Shown piece by piece: positions 11,342 through 22,744 of a stretch of 64,000 nucleotides of DNA; positions within the stretch are counted from its first letter, which is position 1; each line of letters begins with the position of its first letter. Where the stretch lies: contig JAQMRL010000006.1 in NCBI GenBank assembly GCA_035578175.1, forward strand, positions 55,035,001-55,099,000, read 5' to 3'. This DNA comes from Catonia carolina (taxonomy: Eukaryota > Arthropoda > Insecta > Hemiptera > Achilidae). Below the pieces are notes generated by a model. It did no database searches. It was not told where the DNA came from and saw only the letters and a list, made by a program, of their open reading frames with translations. The translations under genes were made by a program, and so were the position numbers.

Positions 11342-11896
11342 CTTTCTCTTGCCTATATGAATATATAGAAAGGAAAGTATTATTTTCATGTAGATTTTTC
11401 GAAATCGAGTTTTCACCGGATCTACACGTTTTCAGACCCCCTGAACCCAAAAACCATATTTTAGCGATTAGTCTGTGTGAGTGAGTGTGTGTGTGTGTCA
11501 GTCAGTTTATCTGAACTCTGTCTCAAGAACGGACCATCGTACGAAGTTGAAACTTGAAACTTAAGTTAGGTACCACTAGAGGACCCGACACGAACATTTT
11601 TATCAAAATCAACAAACAAAACTCAAAAATTTTTTTTTAGGATTTGTGTGTGTGTGTGTTTGTGTGCGTGTGCATGAGAAAGAGAGTGCGCAAGCGCGCG
11701 CGTGTGTGTGTGAGAAAAATAACTCAAGAACGGAACATCTTACGAAGTTTAATCTTAAAACTTAAATTAGGTACCACTAGAGGACCCGACATGAACATTT
11801 TCATCAAAATCGGTCAAAAGGAAGTGGTAGTTTATTCGTGTCTTTTTCACTTTTTTGCGATTTTCTCAAAAACGGTTCCTACGATTTTTTTCTGCC
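11342..11896 (+). mobile_element. R1 element, 5' part with internal tandem duplication
   Basis: R1 from the 5' terminus actttctcttgcc to the gattttctcaaaaacgg block. The region from the GT tract to the gacccgacacgaac block is present twice (about 11470-11620 and 11645-11810), each with its own GT-rich tract. The copy stops near 11896. Confidence 0.75.
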
Positions 11897-12274
11897 TGTT
11901 ATGGGCAAATACAAAACTATAAAATTTATAGGTACTGAAAAATGGGTTTTAGCGACCTACATAAAATTCGTACTTCCGGATTTAGTTTTTGTATTAAGTG
12001 TAGTGATTTTACTCTTTGGAGTAATCTACCTCGTATAAAATTTAAAAATTTATTATACTACAAAGTGCTTAATGTTTAAACAAAGTGCAAGTATTTAAAT
12101 CCACATTAATGAAACATGTAGTTATTAATATTTATATTTATGCACCATCTGTAAGATAATAAAATAAGAGAAGTAAGGTTTTTTTTAAATTTAAATAAGT
12201 AATTTCATTTTATGTGAAGTACTTGAAGATTATACCCGTACTTTTTAGCAGACAATATACGTTTGGTTAATAAC
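11897..12274. other. No recognised feature
   Basis: AT-rich. A short ctgttatgggcaaa at 11897-11910 resembles the start of S4 and may be a remnant. Confidence 0.4.
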
Positions 12275-12618
12275 CATCATTAAAATGTAAATAAGGAAGA
12301 CAAACTAACTTCATTTGTAACAAAAGTAGTACAGCTGCAATTCTACTTACTTAAATTTATTCTAAACTGCAGTACTGTAATTTTAAAGTTAATGTACAGA
12401 TTAATATAATTAAAGTAATGCAGAGTGATTTTTAGTCCTGTTACCCAATTGTTAATGTCTGGTAATTTTTTTCTAAGAAAGGGAAATTTTGTTTTGTGAC
12501 ACGAAGTTGGTAGCCCTACGCAACCGGTATTGATACGGCAGTGTGAGTTGATTCTCCTTGTGCTGAGTAAAATTTTGTGCCGTTTCTGGACGTGTTGCGA
12601 ACCAGAATGTCTTTTACC

Positions 12619-13014
12619 CTATCGCTTGTTTAAATCTGGAGGCTGAAGATATTGGACTAATCGTACGCGATACGGATACAATTTTAAATTTTTAGCAGCT
12701 TTCTGAACAATCGAATATGACAAACCAACTTGCGAGGAAAGTTTTCGTAACCTTTTCCGTGGACAATTGAATAATCTTGTTTCCACATTCTCTGAAACGT
12801 CATCTGTCAAGAGAGTCGACCAGTACGTTTTCTGTCGCAAATACTATCTGTCTCTCGAAATCGGTTTGTTAGCCTAGAAATTGATTTTTTTCTGGTGGAG
12901 GAACAGCAACAAATTTAATATGAAATTATTCTTTAACACTCGCGTACGATTTCGTAGCAAAATATTGTTCAAGAATGAAAACCTGTTGTTCTAGGGTAAA
13001 AGACATTCTGTTCA
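12619..13014 (-). pseudogene. DUF4817/HTH transposase N-terminus, broken
   Basis: The minus strand from 13014 reads MSFTLEQQVFILEQYFATKS, typical of the DUF4817 start of insect DDE transposases (family pattern: ..EQ..FIVE.Y..TKSY..). After a stop and a frame change it reads NRFRE-like sequence and then a helix-turn-helix segment containing PRKRLRKLSSQVGLSYSIVQ and LKLYPYRVRLVQYLQP. The DDE domain is missing, so it cannot encode an active transposase. Assignment comes from recognised family patterns. Confidence 0.7.
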
Positions 13015-13103
13015 TAACACGACCGGAAACAGCACAAAATTATGCACAGCTCAAGGAGAATCAACTCACACTGCCGTATCTATACCGGTTGAATAGGGCT
13101 ATA

Positions 13104-13909
13104 TTTACTTGAGTCACGAGTTTCCCCTTGTTTGCAACGAGGGGTAAAGGGGGAAAAGCATCAGTGCGCTTGAGCGACTGCTTTAATTTCAGCACAACAA
13201 ACATAACAATTTATAGCCTACTATACCCAGAGCATATACAGGTTATTGCGGAACCTTGTGTAGGTTAACTGTTTGTTACCGTAAACAGAAATGTTAGTTT
13301 CTTGAAAACGTGGGTAGACTATTCACAAGCTGAATGTAATCTAATATACAGTGTAATAAAATGCTGTGAAGTTAAAGCTATACAAAAAACCTTTCCCCTG
13401 CCTTTTAACAAAAGCCATGAGTGAGTGGTTAACTACTGTCATGTTTCTCTTCCACAATTCGAAAAATAAAGAAGGCTTTTAAATTAAAGACGTGAAGAAG
13501 CTGTTCTTCAACAGTTTTGTTGACACCTGGTAAAAGAGGAAACGGTTAGGTTGATACTAGTGAGACTGATAGTGAAGATGCTGGTGACAGTGATAGTAAA
13601 GAAGGCGATTCATTCATAGAAAATTTTGTTCCAATGGAATAAGGTAGCTGGTCATTACAGTAAATAAAATATTTCTAGTCATGTAAATAAGCTATAGGCA
13701 ATATTACAGGTCACATTTATTTCTTATAAGGTTTACAAGAAAACATTTTCTCGGAATAAACCACAGCTTACATAATGTATGTAGAAACTGCAAGGTAGTG
13801 AAATGTACGAGTAGTGTCTCACTGTTGAGGTTGGCCGCACTGTCAAATTTTCACTTCCCTTCCTCACAGCCCATTCATACGCAAAAGGGAATCTCGTGAC
13901 TTCAGCATC
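13104..13909 (+). mobile_element. T2 element: short-TIR transposon remnant
   Basis: About 800 bases with imperfect inverted ends (gagtcacgagtttccc near 13111 and gggaatctcgtgacttc near 13888), inserted in the DUF4817-type element at TATA. A related copy, opposite in orientation, lies at 36425-37014. On the + strand about 13569-13641 encodes an acidic C-terminus (SETDSEDAGDSDSKEGDSF then IENFVPME and stop) that the other copy also encodes, pointing to a decayed protein gene. The family is not recognised. Confidence 0.55.
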
Positions 13910-14285
13910 TATACCAACACCGTGTTACAAAACAAAATTTGCCTTTCTTAGAAAAAAAATTACCAGACAATAACAATTTGGTAACAGGACTAAAAAAAAT
14001 CACATCGCATTACTTTAATTATATTAATTTGTACATTAACTTCAAAATTACAGTGCTGCAGTTTAGAATAAATTTAAGTAAGTAAAATTACAGATATACT
14101 ACTTTTGTTACAAATGAAGTTAGTTTGTCTTCCTTATTTACATTTTAATGATGAATTAGTTTTTCAAAAATCACTTTGTACTTTTACCTTTTATATTGTT
14201 CACACATAAGTTTTATGTGCGTACGTCTAGCCCCTCCCGGCTTCACCCCGGTAATATTTTGTTTTATTTCTGTAATTTTTAAATT

Positions 14286-14682
14286 GTTGTTGTTTAGGTC
14301 ATCAGCCAAAAGGCTGGTTTGAACCTGTAGAGGTTTTACTAAGTAAAACGAGGAGTGAGGTGGTTTAACATTGCCTTCCTCACTGAGTGGAAAAGTACGC
14401 TTATCAGCATGCCGGGCCCTCTGAAAAGCACATATTTTCCACTCTGCAAATGACACCTTCACTTCATTCACCACAGGGTCTGGCTGTATGATAAAATTCA
14501 TTACTTTCAGAGGAGATAACTCTGATTAGTGTCTTTTACACCTCTACCTCTTCTGTTCTTAAAAATGATTCAGTCATTAATTGGCTGACCATGTGATAAG
14601 AAACAGAACTATTTATTTTAGCCCTGCAACGAACAGATTGAGTGTAAATAATTTGACACTCTACCTGTCTGTTATGGGCATA
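14286..14682 (-). repeat. S4 SINE-like element, full length with target duplication
   Basis: Complete minus-orientation S4 copy with flanking ATTTTTAAATT (about 14275-14285 and 14683-14693). The sense frame beginning MNFIIQPDPVVNEVKVSF is open. Confidence 0.85.
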
Positions 14683-14920
14683 ATTTTTAAATTAAGATTA
14701 TAAATAAATCGAAAATAAGATTTTTGACTGATTAGATTTGATCCCGGGGCGTGCTGGACTAATGAGAGGTTACTGTTTAACGAATTATTATTACGACCTG
14801 TTCAACTTCCGTATAAATATGTACTTACATAGTAATAAAGGAAAAATTCTAAAACGTTTGAAATAGTCTCTACACGATACTTCCATTTAAATGTCGGCCA
14901 ATTCTCAAATTGCTCGTTTT

Positions 14921-15848
14921 ACTTTCTCTTGCCCTATATGAATATATAGGGAAAGATATTATTGTTTACATATCGATTTTTCTAAATCGAGTTTTCACCG
15001 GATATACATGTTTTCGTTGTTTATTCGTGTAATATTTTTGCGAATTTCTTAAAAATGGCTCCTACGACTTTTTTCAAAAAATCGCCTCATTTACTGCATT
15101 TTTTATGCTCTACATGATACGGTAAGCGCCATGTCTGCTGATATTCTTGGGAAGACTGTGCTCTCGTAGAAAAAAATGTTTTTTTTTTTTTTAAATTGTG
15201 GCCTTAATTTATGCATTTCAGGGCAAAAGTGTGTATAATCAACGTTGTAGAAAATTTAAAAACCTACATTTTTTATTTGTATTGTTTTTATAACGTTTTA
15301 TTTAGCGTTAATTAGTGAGTACTTTTTCATCAAAATCTGTTTCATCAAAAATGTAAAAAATCTGATTTTTTAAGATTTCGGCCTTAGTATGGATTTTACG
15401 ACAAAAGTGTGTATAATAAAATTTATAGGAAATTAAAAAACCTACAACTTTTATTTAAACATTTTTTTCTACATTTTAACGGAGCCTAGTTTAGCTTCAA
15501 AGGGTGATTTTCCGTTTTATTAAGCTGAGGTTGGTTTCCAGGTTGCATTATTCACTCATGATTAAAATTAGGTTATGTTCTTCAGTTTATTTTGTTTATT
15601 TAATGTCGCATCAACAGCTTGATAATTAGCGACTACGGTGGGTTAATAAACTGTAATGATGGTTTTGGCAGTAATAATTTCCAGACCCTAGCCGGGAATC
15701 GAACCGTGACCTCCGCTTGGTAGATTAGCGCGTTTTCCACTACGTCACGTAAGCGGCCATTTTCATTTTACGTTGTTTACTAATGTTAGATTATATGGGA
15801 CATTATGTACATTGACAAGAAAAAGTAGTGTGAGTGTTTAACATCAGA
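14921..15848 (+). mobile_element. R1 element, full length, with S3 inside
   Basis: Runs from actttctcttgcc to acatcaga, flanked by T4 and a T-rich tract. The GT tract segment is deleted (the block after gatatacatgttttcg is missing). An S3 SINE occupies 15583-15759. Confidence 0.75.
15583..15759 (-). repeat. S3 tRNA-derived SINE
   Basis: Minus-orientation copy: tail and body (atgtcgcatcaacagcttga) on the left and the tRNA-like head on the right, with B-box complement gggaatcgaacc at 15696-15707. Inserted in the 3' half of an R1 copy. Confidence 0.75.
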
Positions 15849-15849
15849 T

Positions 15850-16700
15850 ATTTTTAATTTTGGAAACCTGCATTGAATCAAGAGTTGCTCCTGTAACTAG
15901 TTATTGACAAAAGAAACCTGTGGTAAACTGATAGTAATGTGTGTAAATGTAATAATAGTATGTTTTTTTTTCAATTGTACTTAAACCTTGTGTAAATTTT
16001 GCTGAACAGTGAAAACAATGGAAACTTTTACAATTTCTAAAATGGATAGAAAAGTATACGAGAAAAACCTTTTCCGAATAATGATAACAATGTTTCTAAC
16101 GATACAGAAGGGAGGAAAACGAATGAAAAACTAGAAAACTCTTTTATATAAGGTAGTATACTCTAGTAACCGTTACGTTTATGTAGTTTTCTTATTTCTA
16201 AAATAACTGTCAACAAGGAAGTAGCTATATTAGAAAATATAAAAGGAAAACTCGAAATAATGGTATAAGAAATGAAGTTACAACTGTAATACAATACTTA
16301 ATTGCAGCGACGTTTATAAAACTTGGAATTCCTTTTCTTTTAATTGAGTTGTTAAGGGGACGTATTCATTAAAGATGTGCTGCGAAAAAATACAATTTTA
16401 TCTCCTCTTCTCCTCATATGCGACCATATAAAACCTTCCAGCTTGATTTCTTTTCAGATTCCCTTCAAGCGTTTGAAGTGTACCACCCTGCTGTTTACAT
16501 TCTGATAATCTGCTGTCATGTGACATTGTTGTCAGATTCCATGAGAAAACCCTTATTCATTATTAAACGCTTTTATTTAACTTACTCTTGGATCCATCAA
16601 ATCTTGCAACTTAAAATTTTAATACTACCGTATCAATATGAATCAAACTTTGCACACTTGTTTATCTTCGATGACGATACGCTGTGGAGGTGTTTGTAAA
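15850..16700. other. No recognised feature
   Basis: AT-rich; no repeat or coding match recognised. The last part (about 16400-16700) is open for 93 codons on the + strand but has no recognisable motif. Confidence 0.4.
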
Positions 16701-16799
16701 AAAAAGTTTTAAAATTTAAAAAAAAATTTAAAAAACGCTTTTATTTAACAATTACTTAAAAAAATAAACTAAAAATAAAAAAATAAAAAAAAATTACAA

Positions 16800-17130
16800 A
16801 AAAAAAAATTAAAAAATTTTTTTTTTAAGAAACGCTATTATTTAACAATTAATCAAAAAAATGAACTAAAAATAATAAAATAAAAAAATTTACAAAAAAA
16901 TCACAGACATTACAGTTAAAAATAAAAGCGTGGCGCATTAATATATATAATATTTATTGTATATTCGTTGTAAAATATTATATATATTAATGCGCCACGC
17001 TTTTATTTTTAACTGTAATGTCTGTGATTTTTTTTTTGTAAATTTTTTTCTTTTTTTCTTTTTAGTTCATTTTTTTTGATTAATTGTTAAATAATAGCGT
17101 TTCTTAAAAAAAAATTTTTTTAATTTTTTT
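16800..17130. repeat. Long A/T-rich palindrome
   Basis: Inverted repeat with arms of about 150 bases around a centre near 16962; the inner part (acagttaaaaataaaagcgt and ggcgcattaatatatat) is essentially perfect. A third, direct copy of the outer left arm lies just upstream (16734-16806). It probably represents a palindromic MITE. R1 begins right after it at 17140. Confidence 0.8.
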
Positions 17131-17139
17131 TTTGTTTTT

Positions 17140-18073
17140 ACTTTATCTTGCCTTATATAAATCTGTAGGGAAGTAAGGTATTGTTTTCATGTCGATTTTT
17201 CGAAATCGAGTTTCCATTGGTAAAAAAGGCATGTTTTCATTGCTCCTGAACCCAAAAAACATGGTTTTAACGATTGGTCGGTGTGTGTGTGTGTGAACAA
17301 AATATCTCAAAAAAACAGAACATCGTACAAAGTTAAAACTTGAAACTTAAGTTAAGTACCACTAGAGGACCCGACACGAATATTTTCATCAAAATCGGTC
17401 TACCGGAAGTAGCAGTTTATTCGTGTAATTTTTCACTTTTTTGCGATTTTCTCAATAAACGGCGCCTACAATTATTTTTAAAATCACCTCATTTATTACA
17501 CTTTTTATGCTGTACAAGATAGGGTAGTCGCCATGTTTGCTGAATTTCTTGAGAATGCTGTTTTTTCGTTAAAATATTGTTTTTTTAAGACTGCGCCTTT
17601 AATATGCGTTTCCGCGCAAAATGTATATAATAAAAGTTGTAGAGAATTAAACATCCTACAACTTTTATTTCAAATATTTTTTTTGTATAACGCTTAGTTT
17701 AGTGGTAAAGTGATTTTCTGTTTTTTTTTCCAGGAAAATCTGTAAAAAAATCGATTTTTTAAGATTTCAGCCTTAGTATGCCTTTACGACAAAAATGTAT
17801 ATAATTAAATTTATAGGAAATTAAAAGATCTACAACTTTTATTTAGAGCATTTTTCTCTACAGAGCCTAGTTTAGCGTGAAAGCGTTATTATCCGTATTT
17901 TTAAGCCAAACTGAGGATGATTTTCATTTTGCATCATTCACTCATGATTAAAATAAGGTTATGTTTTTTGAGGTTAGTTTTTTGTTTATTTCTAATGTTT
18001 TATTACTAATGTTCCGTTATATTGTTAATTATTTGCATTGGAAAGAGAAAGTTTTGTGAGTGTTTCACACAGA
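17140..18073 (+). mobile_element. R1 element, full length
   Basis: From actttatcttgcc to cacacaga, with T5 before and T4 after. Short GT tract at about 17280-17293. Confidence 0.85.
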
Positions 18074-18180
18074 TTTTATTTATTTATTTGCATTATGTTA
18101 CTTTAACTAAAAATGATTTGTTTGATTAAATCACTTTAATTAACTGTGTAATTAAGTATGTTATATAATTAGCCATAATT

Positions 18181-18303
18181 AGTAATAAAATATTAGTCAT
18201 ATAATTGGCTGACCATGTGTTAAGAAACAGAACTATTTGTTGTACCCCTGTAACTAACAGATCGAGTGCAAATCATTTAACACTCCACTTTCCTATTATG
18301 GGC
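18181..18303 (-). repeat. S4 SINE-like element, 5' fragment
   Basis: Matches the first ~120 bases of S4 (ggctgaccatgtgttaagaa ... cctattatgggc) in minus orientation. Confidence 0.65.
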
Positions 18304-18403
18304 GAATATTGTCAAGAAGTATTTATTCTATAAGTGGAAAAGACGACGTTGTGGTTTTGGTATTGTACATTCCTGACTCTTCGAAAGTGCTCTTTTTCAG
18401 CGT

Positions 18404-19877
18404 TCAGATTTTAGATGGAGAAACTATAGCATTTCTAAATTCAAGATAATACTCGGGAATAAATAGTTTTTCATTTTGATGATTACTCATTATTACTGAT
18501 GGAGAAATTATAGAATTTCTAAATTCAAGATAATACGTGGGAATAAATAGTTTTTCTTTTTGATGATTACTCATTATTAGACTACTGATGGAGAAATTAT
18601 AGAATTTTAAATTCAAGATAATACTTGGAAATAAATAGTTTTTCTTTTTGATGATTACTCATTATTAGACTACTGATGGAGAAATTACAGCATTTCTAAA
18701 TTCAAGATAATAATAATAGGGAATAATAGTTTTTATTTTTGATGATTACTCATTATTAGACTACTGATGGAGAAATTATAGAATTTCTAAATTCAAGATA
18801 ATACTTGGAAATAAATAGTTTTTCTTTTTGATGATTACTCATTATTAGACTACTGATGGAGAAATTATAGAATTTCTAAATTCAAGATAATACTTGGAAA
18901 TAAATAGTTTTTCTTTTTGATGATTACTCATTATTACTGATAGAGAAATTATAGAATCTCTAAATTCAAGATAATACTTGCGAATAGATAGTTTTTCTTT
19001 TTGATGATTGCGCATTATTACTGAAGGAGAAATTATAGAATTTTTAAATTCAAGATAATACTTGGGAATAAATAGTTTTTCTTTTTGATGATTACTTATT
19101 ATTACTGATGGAGAAACTATAGCACTTCTAAATTCAAGATAATACTCGGGAATAAATAGTTTTTCTTTTTGATGATTACTCATTATTACTGATGGAGAAA
19201 TTATAGTATTTCTAAATTCAAGATAATACTCGGGAATAAATAGTTATTCTTTTTGATGATTACTCATTATTACTGATGGAGAAATTATAGCATTTATAAA
19301 TTCAAGATAATACTCGGGAATAAATAGTTTTTCTTTTTCCTGATTACTCATTATTACTGATGGAGAAATTATAGCATTTCTAAATTCAAGATAATACTTC
19401 GGAATAAATAGTTTTTTTTATGATTACTCATTATTAGCCTACTGATTGAGAAATTATAGAATTTCTAAATTCAAGATAATACTTGGAAATAAATAGTTTT
19501 TCTTTTTGATGATTACTCATTATTACTGATGGAGAAATTATAGAATTTCTAAATTCAAGATAATACTCGGGAATAAATAGTTTTCTTTTTGCTGATTACT
19601 CATTATTACTGATGGAGAAATTATAGGACTTCTTAATTCAAGATAATACTCGGGAATAAATAGTTTTTCTTTTTCCTGATTACTCATTATTACTGATGGA
19701 GAAATTATAGCATTTCTAAATTGAAGATAATACTCGGGAATAAATAATTTTTACATTCTCTTGCATGTATGAATATATAGAAAGGAAAGTATTGTTTTCA
19801 TGTCGATTTTTGGAAATCGAGTTTTCCACCGGATCTACACGTTGTCAGACCCCAAAAAAACATGTTTTTAGTGATTG

Positions 19878-19962
<85 letters not shown>

Positions 19963-20850
19963 TAGAATATCTCAAGAACGGAACATCGTACGAACTTGAA
20001 ACTTGAAACTTAGGTTACATACCACTACCGGACCTGACACGAACATTTTCATGAAAATCGGTCAACCGGAAGTAGTAGTTTATTCGTGTAATTTTTCACT
20101 TTTTTGCGATTTTCTCAAAAACTGGTCCTACGATTTTTTTTAAAAATCGCCTGGTTTACTAAATTTTTTATGCTTTAAAAGGTAGGGTAGGCGCCATGTT
20201 TGCTGAACTTCTTGGTGAGGCTGTTTTCACGTAAAAACGTTGTTTTTTTGAAGATTACGGCTTTAATATGCATTTTAGCGCAAAACTTTATATAATAAAA
20301 AATGTAGAGAATTTAAAATCCTACAACTTTTATTTCAAACATTTTTTTGTATAACGCTTAGTTTAGCGGTAATTAGCGATTTTCTGTTTTTTCTCACGAA
20401 AACGTGTGAAAAATCGATTTTTTTCAGATTTCGGTCTTAGTATGTAGTTTATGACAAAAGTGTATATAATTAATTTTATAGGAAATTGAAAGATCTACAA
20501 CTTTTATTTAAAGTATTTTTCTCTACAGAGCCTAGTTTAGTGTGAAATAGTGATTTTCCGTATTTTTAGGCCTAACAGGTTGATTTTCATTTTGCGTCTT
20601 TCATTACATGATTAAAATAAGGTTATATTTATTGAGGTTAGTTTTTTGTTTATTTCTAATATTTGATTACTAATGTTAGGTTATATTGTTTAAATTATTT
20701 GCATTGGCAAGAGAAAGTTGTGTGAGTGTTTCACACCAGATTTTTCTTTTTGCTGATTACTCATTATTACTGATAGAGAAATTATAGCATTTCTAAGTTC
20801 AAGATAATACTAGGGAATAAATAGTTTTTCTTATTGATGATGTCAAATAA
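18404..20850. repeat. 84-bp minisatellite interrupted by R1
   Basis: Tandem array of about 16-17 units of 84 bp (some with a 5-bp agact insertion or small deletions), core gatggagaaattatag ... aataaatagtttttcttttt. The array spans 18404-19752, is interrupted by R1 (19753-20740) and continues for about 1.5 units to 20850. Because 84 is divisible by three, several neighbouring units keep one minus-strand frame open (18404-18616, 18845-19183), giving a 28-residue peptide repeat (e.g. SNHQKEKLFIPEYYLEFR). Confidence 0.9.
19753..20740 (+). mobile_element. R1 element inside the minisatellite
   Basis: Full-length R1 (988 bases) with the longest GT tract of the window (19881-19961). It sits in a known sequence: each array unit has aatagtttttcttttt. 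Here T5 precedes the element and T5 follows it, while uninterrupted units have one T5, which defines the insertion point. Confidence 0.9.
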
Positions 20851-21440
20851 TCAGTAAAAATTATTTGACATTGAATTTTTCCAAATCTCTATATCAATTA
20901 AATGGTTGTATTGCAATTGTATCCGAAACGCATGAAGAGTAATACATTTCTCCAAACCTGGTAATAGTACGACAAACAAGATTTGATTAATTAATTAATT
21001 AATTCAATGCAATACATTACACTCCCCTGCCGTCCCATAACCTTTACTCCTCGTGGGATACATTTCGATACAGTCAGGTGGTCATTTCTAAAGGTATATT
21101 ATGTAATAATAGTAACGTCAATTGATACAGTTCATTATTTCCGGATAAATAAACTGTTCAACATTACAAATTTCAACATAAAACAAATTATATAGATTGT
21201 GGTTTTATTAATTTTGTATTCGATTCTAATGTATTTTTTATGTATTCATAAATATTGGTTAACAAATAGATATTCATTTCATATTGGTTATTAAATTTTC
21301 TATAATTATTTATGCTTAAATTTAATGTGTTTAATATGAATGTATCATCCTCGGGTTTTATCTATGAGGTGTTTTAAAATTAATTGGATTTTTTAAACAT
21401 CTCATTTACTACATACATTTTGTATTCTCTACAAGATGGG
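20851..21440. other. No recognised feature apart from a small hairpin
   Basis: A hairpin with arms tgtcaaataat / attatttgaca lies at about 20839-20871. The rest is unrecognised AT-rich sequence. Confidence 0.4.
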
Positions 21441-21443
21441 GAA

Positions 21444-21627
21444 GGCCAGCCGCATTGGCGTAGTTGGTAACGTGCTCGCCTCTCATCTTGCGGTCTTGGG
21501 TTCGAATCTCATTTAGCAACGGCATGTTTTCATACGTTACAAAAAAAAATCATTTCATCCTTCACAGTTACTACCTGAAGTCGTCGCTAATGACCACTGT
21601 AGTTAATGCGACGTTAAATAAACAATG
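21444..21627 (+). repeat. S2 tRNA-derived SINE
   Basis: Head gccgcattggcgtagttggt with B box gggttcgaatctc at 21498-21510, then a body that differs from the 9264 copy and ends gctaatgacc ... gcgacgttaaataaac, the 3' end shared with S3. Not a functional tRNA. Confidence 0.8.
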
Positions 21628-21641
21628 AAAAAAAAGAAAAA

Positions 21642-22436
21642 TCTGGTGTGAAACACTCACACGACTTTCTTTTGCCAATGCTAATAATGAACAATACAGC
21701 CTTACATTAGTAATAAAACTTATAAACAAATAAAATAACCTCAATAAACATAAACTAAATTTAATCATGAGTGAAAGACGCAAAATGAAAATCAACCTCA
21801 TTGGCTTAATAATACGGAAAATTACTCTTTCACGCTAAACTAGGCTCTGTAGAGAAAAATGCTCTAAATAAAAGTTGTAGATCGTTCGATTTAAAATAAA
21901 TTTGATTATATACACTTGTGTCGTAAAATGAATGCTAAGGCTGAAATCTTAAAAAAACAATTTTTTTACACGTTTTCGTGAGAAAAAAACCCAGAAAATC
22001 GCTAATTACTGCTAAACTAAGCGTTATGCAAAAAAAAGTTGGAAATAAAAGTTGTACGATGTTAAATTCTCTACAACTTTTATTGTGTACATTTTTGCGC
22101 TAAAATGCATACATATTAAAGTTACAACCTTAAAAAAACTATTTTTTACGTAAAAACAGCCTTTCCAAGAATTTCAGCAGACATGGCGCCTACCCTATCT
22201 TGTAGAGCATAAAAAATGTAGTAAATGAGGCGATTTTTGAAAAAATTGTAGGAGCCGTTTTTGAGAAAATCGTAAAAAAGTGAAAAATTACACGAATAAC
22301 TACTACTTCCGGTTGACCGATTTTGATGAAAATGTTTGCATCGGTTCCCCTAGTGGTATCTAATTTAAGTTTAAGTTTCAAGTTCGTACGATGTTTCGTT
22401 CTTGAGATATTCTGTTCACTCACAGACATACGCGCG

Positions 22437-22475
<39 letters not shown>

Positions 22476-22612
22476 ACAGACCAATCGCTAAAAACATGTT
22501 TGTTGGGTTCAGGGGTTCTGACTACGTGTAGATCCGATGAAAACTCGATTTCGAAAAATCGACATGAAAACAATACTTTCCTTCCTACGTATTCATATAG
22601 GGAAGAGAAAGT
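21642..22612 (-). mobile_element. R1 element, full length
   Basis: Minus-orientation R1 of 971 bases, flanked by A5 on both sides (21637-21641 and 22613-22617). CA tract at about 22442-22478. Confidence 0.85.
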
Positions 22613-22744
22613 AAAAAGATGGGGTAGACGCTATGACTGCAAAAATGTATGGGAGCTCTCGTATTTTTTTTATTTTAAATTGCGGTCTTAGTAATCATTT
22701 TAATGATAAAAAAAAGAATAAAATCAAAATAATAGAAATTTATA

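Larger units (their letters stand above)
12275..14153 (-). mobile_element. DUF4817-type DNA transposon derivative with inverted duplicated 5' end
   Basis: The outer arms 12275-12514 and 13937-14153 are inverted copies of each other. The left arm runs on into 12516-12618, which is an inverted copy of 12995-13108, i.e. of the sequence just 5' of the transposase start. Read on the minus strand the original element is: terminal repeat, 5' leader, N-terminal transposase domain (13014 down to 12619), then leader and terminal repeat again in reverse. The catalytic part is absent. A second element (13104-13909) is inserted in the right leader. Confidence 0.65.

Noticed and set aside
18404..19745. CRISPR-like array
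   Set aside because: Units are contiguous 84-bp tandem repeats without unique spacers, in an animal genome.
19765..19965. Open frame encoding a long Val/Cys alternation
   Set aside because: Translation of the (GT)n microsatellite in R1.
22190..22691. 122- and 127-codon overlapping open frames on both strands
   Set aside because: They fall within R1 and include its CA tract; similar frames recur in other R1 copies without conservation of a protein.
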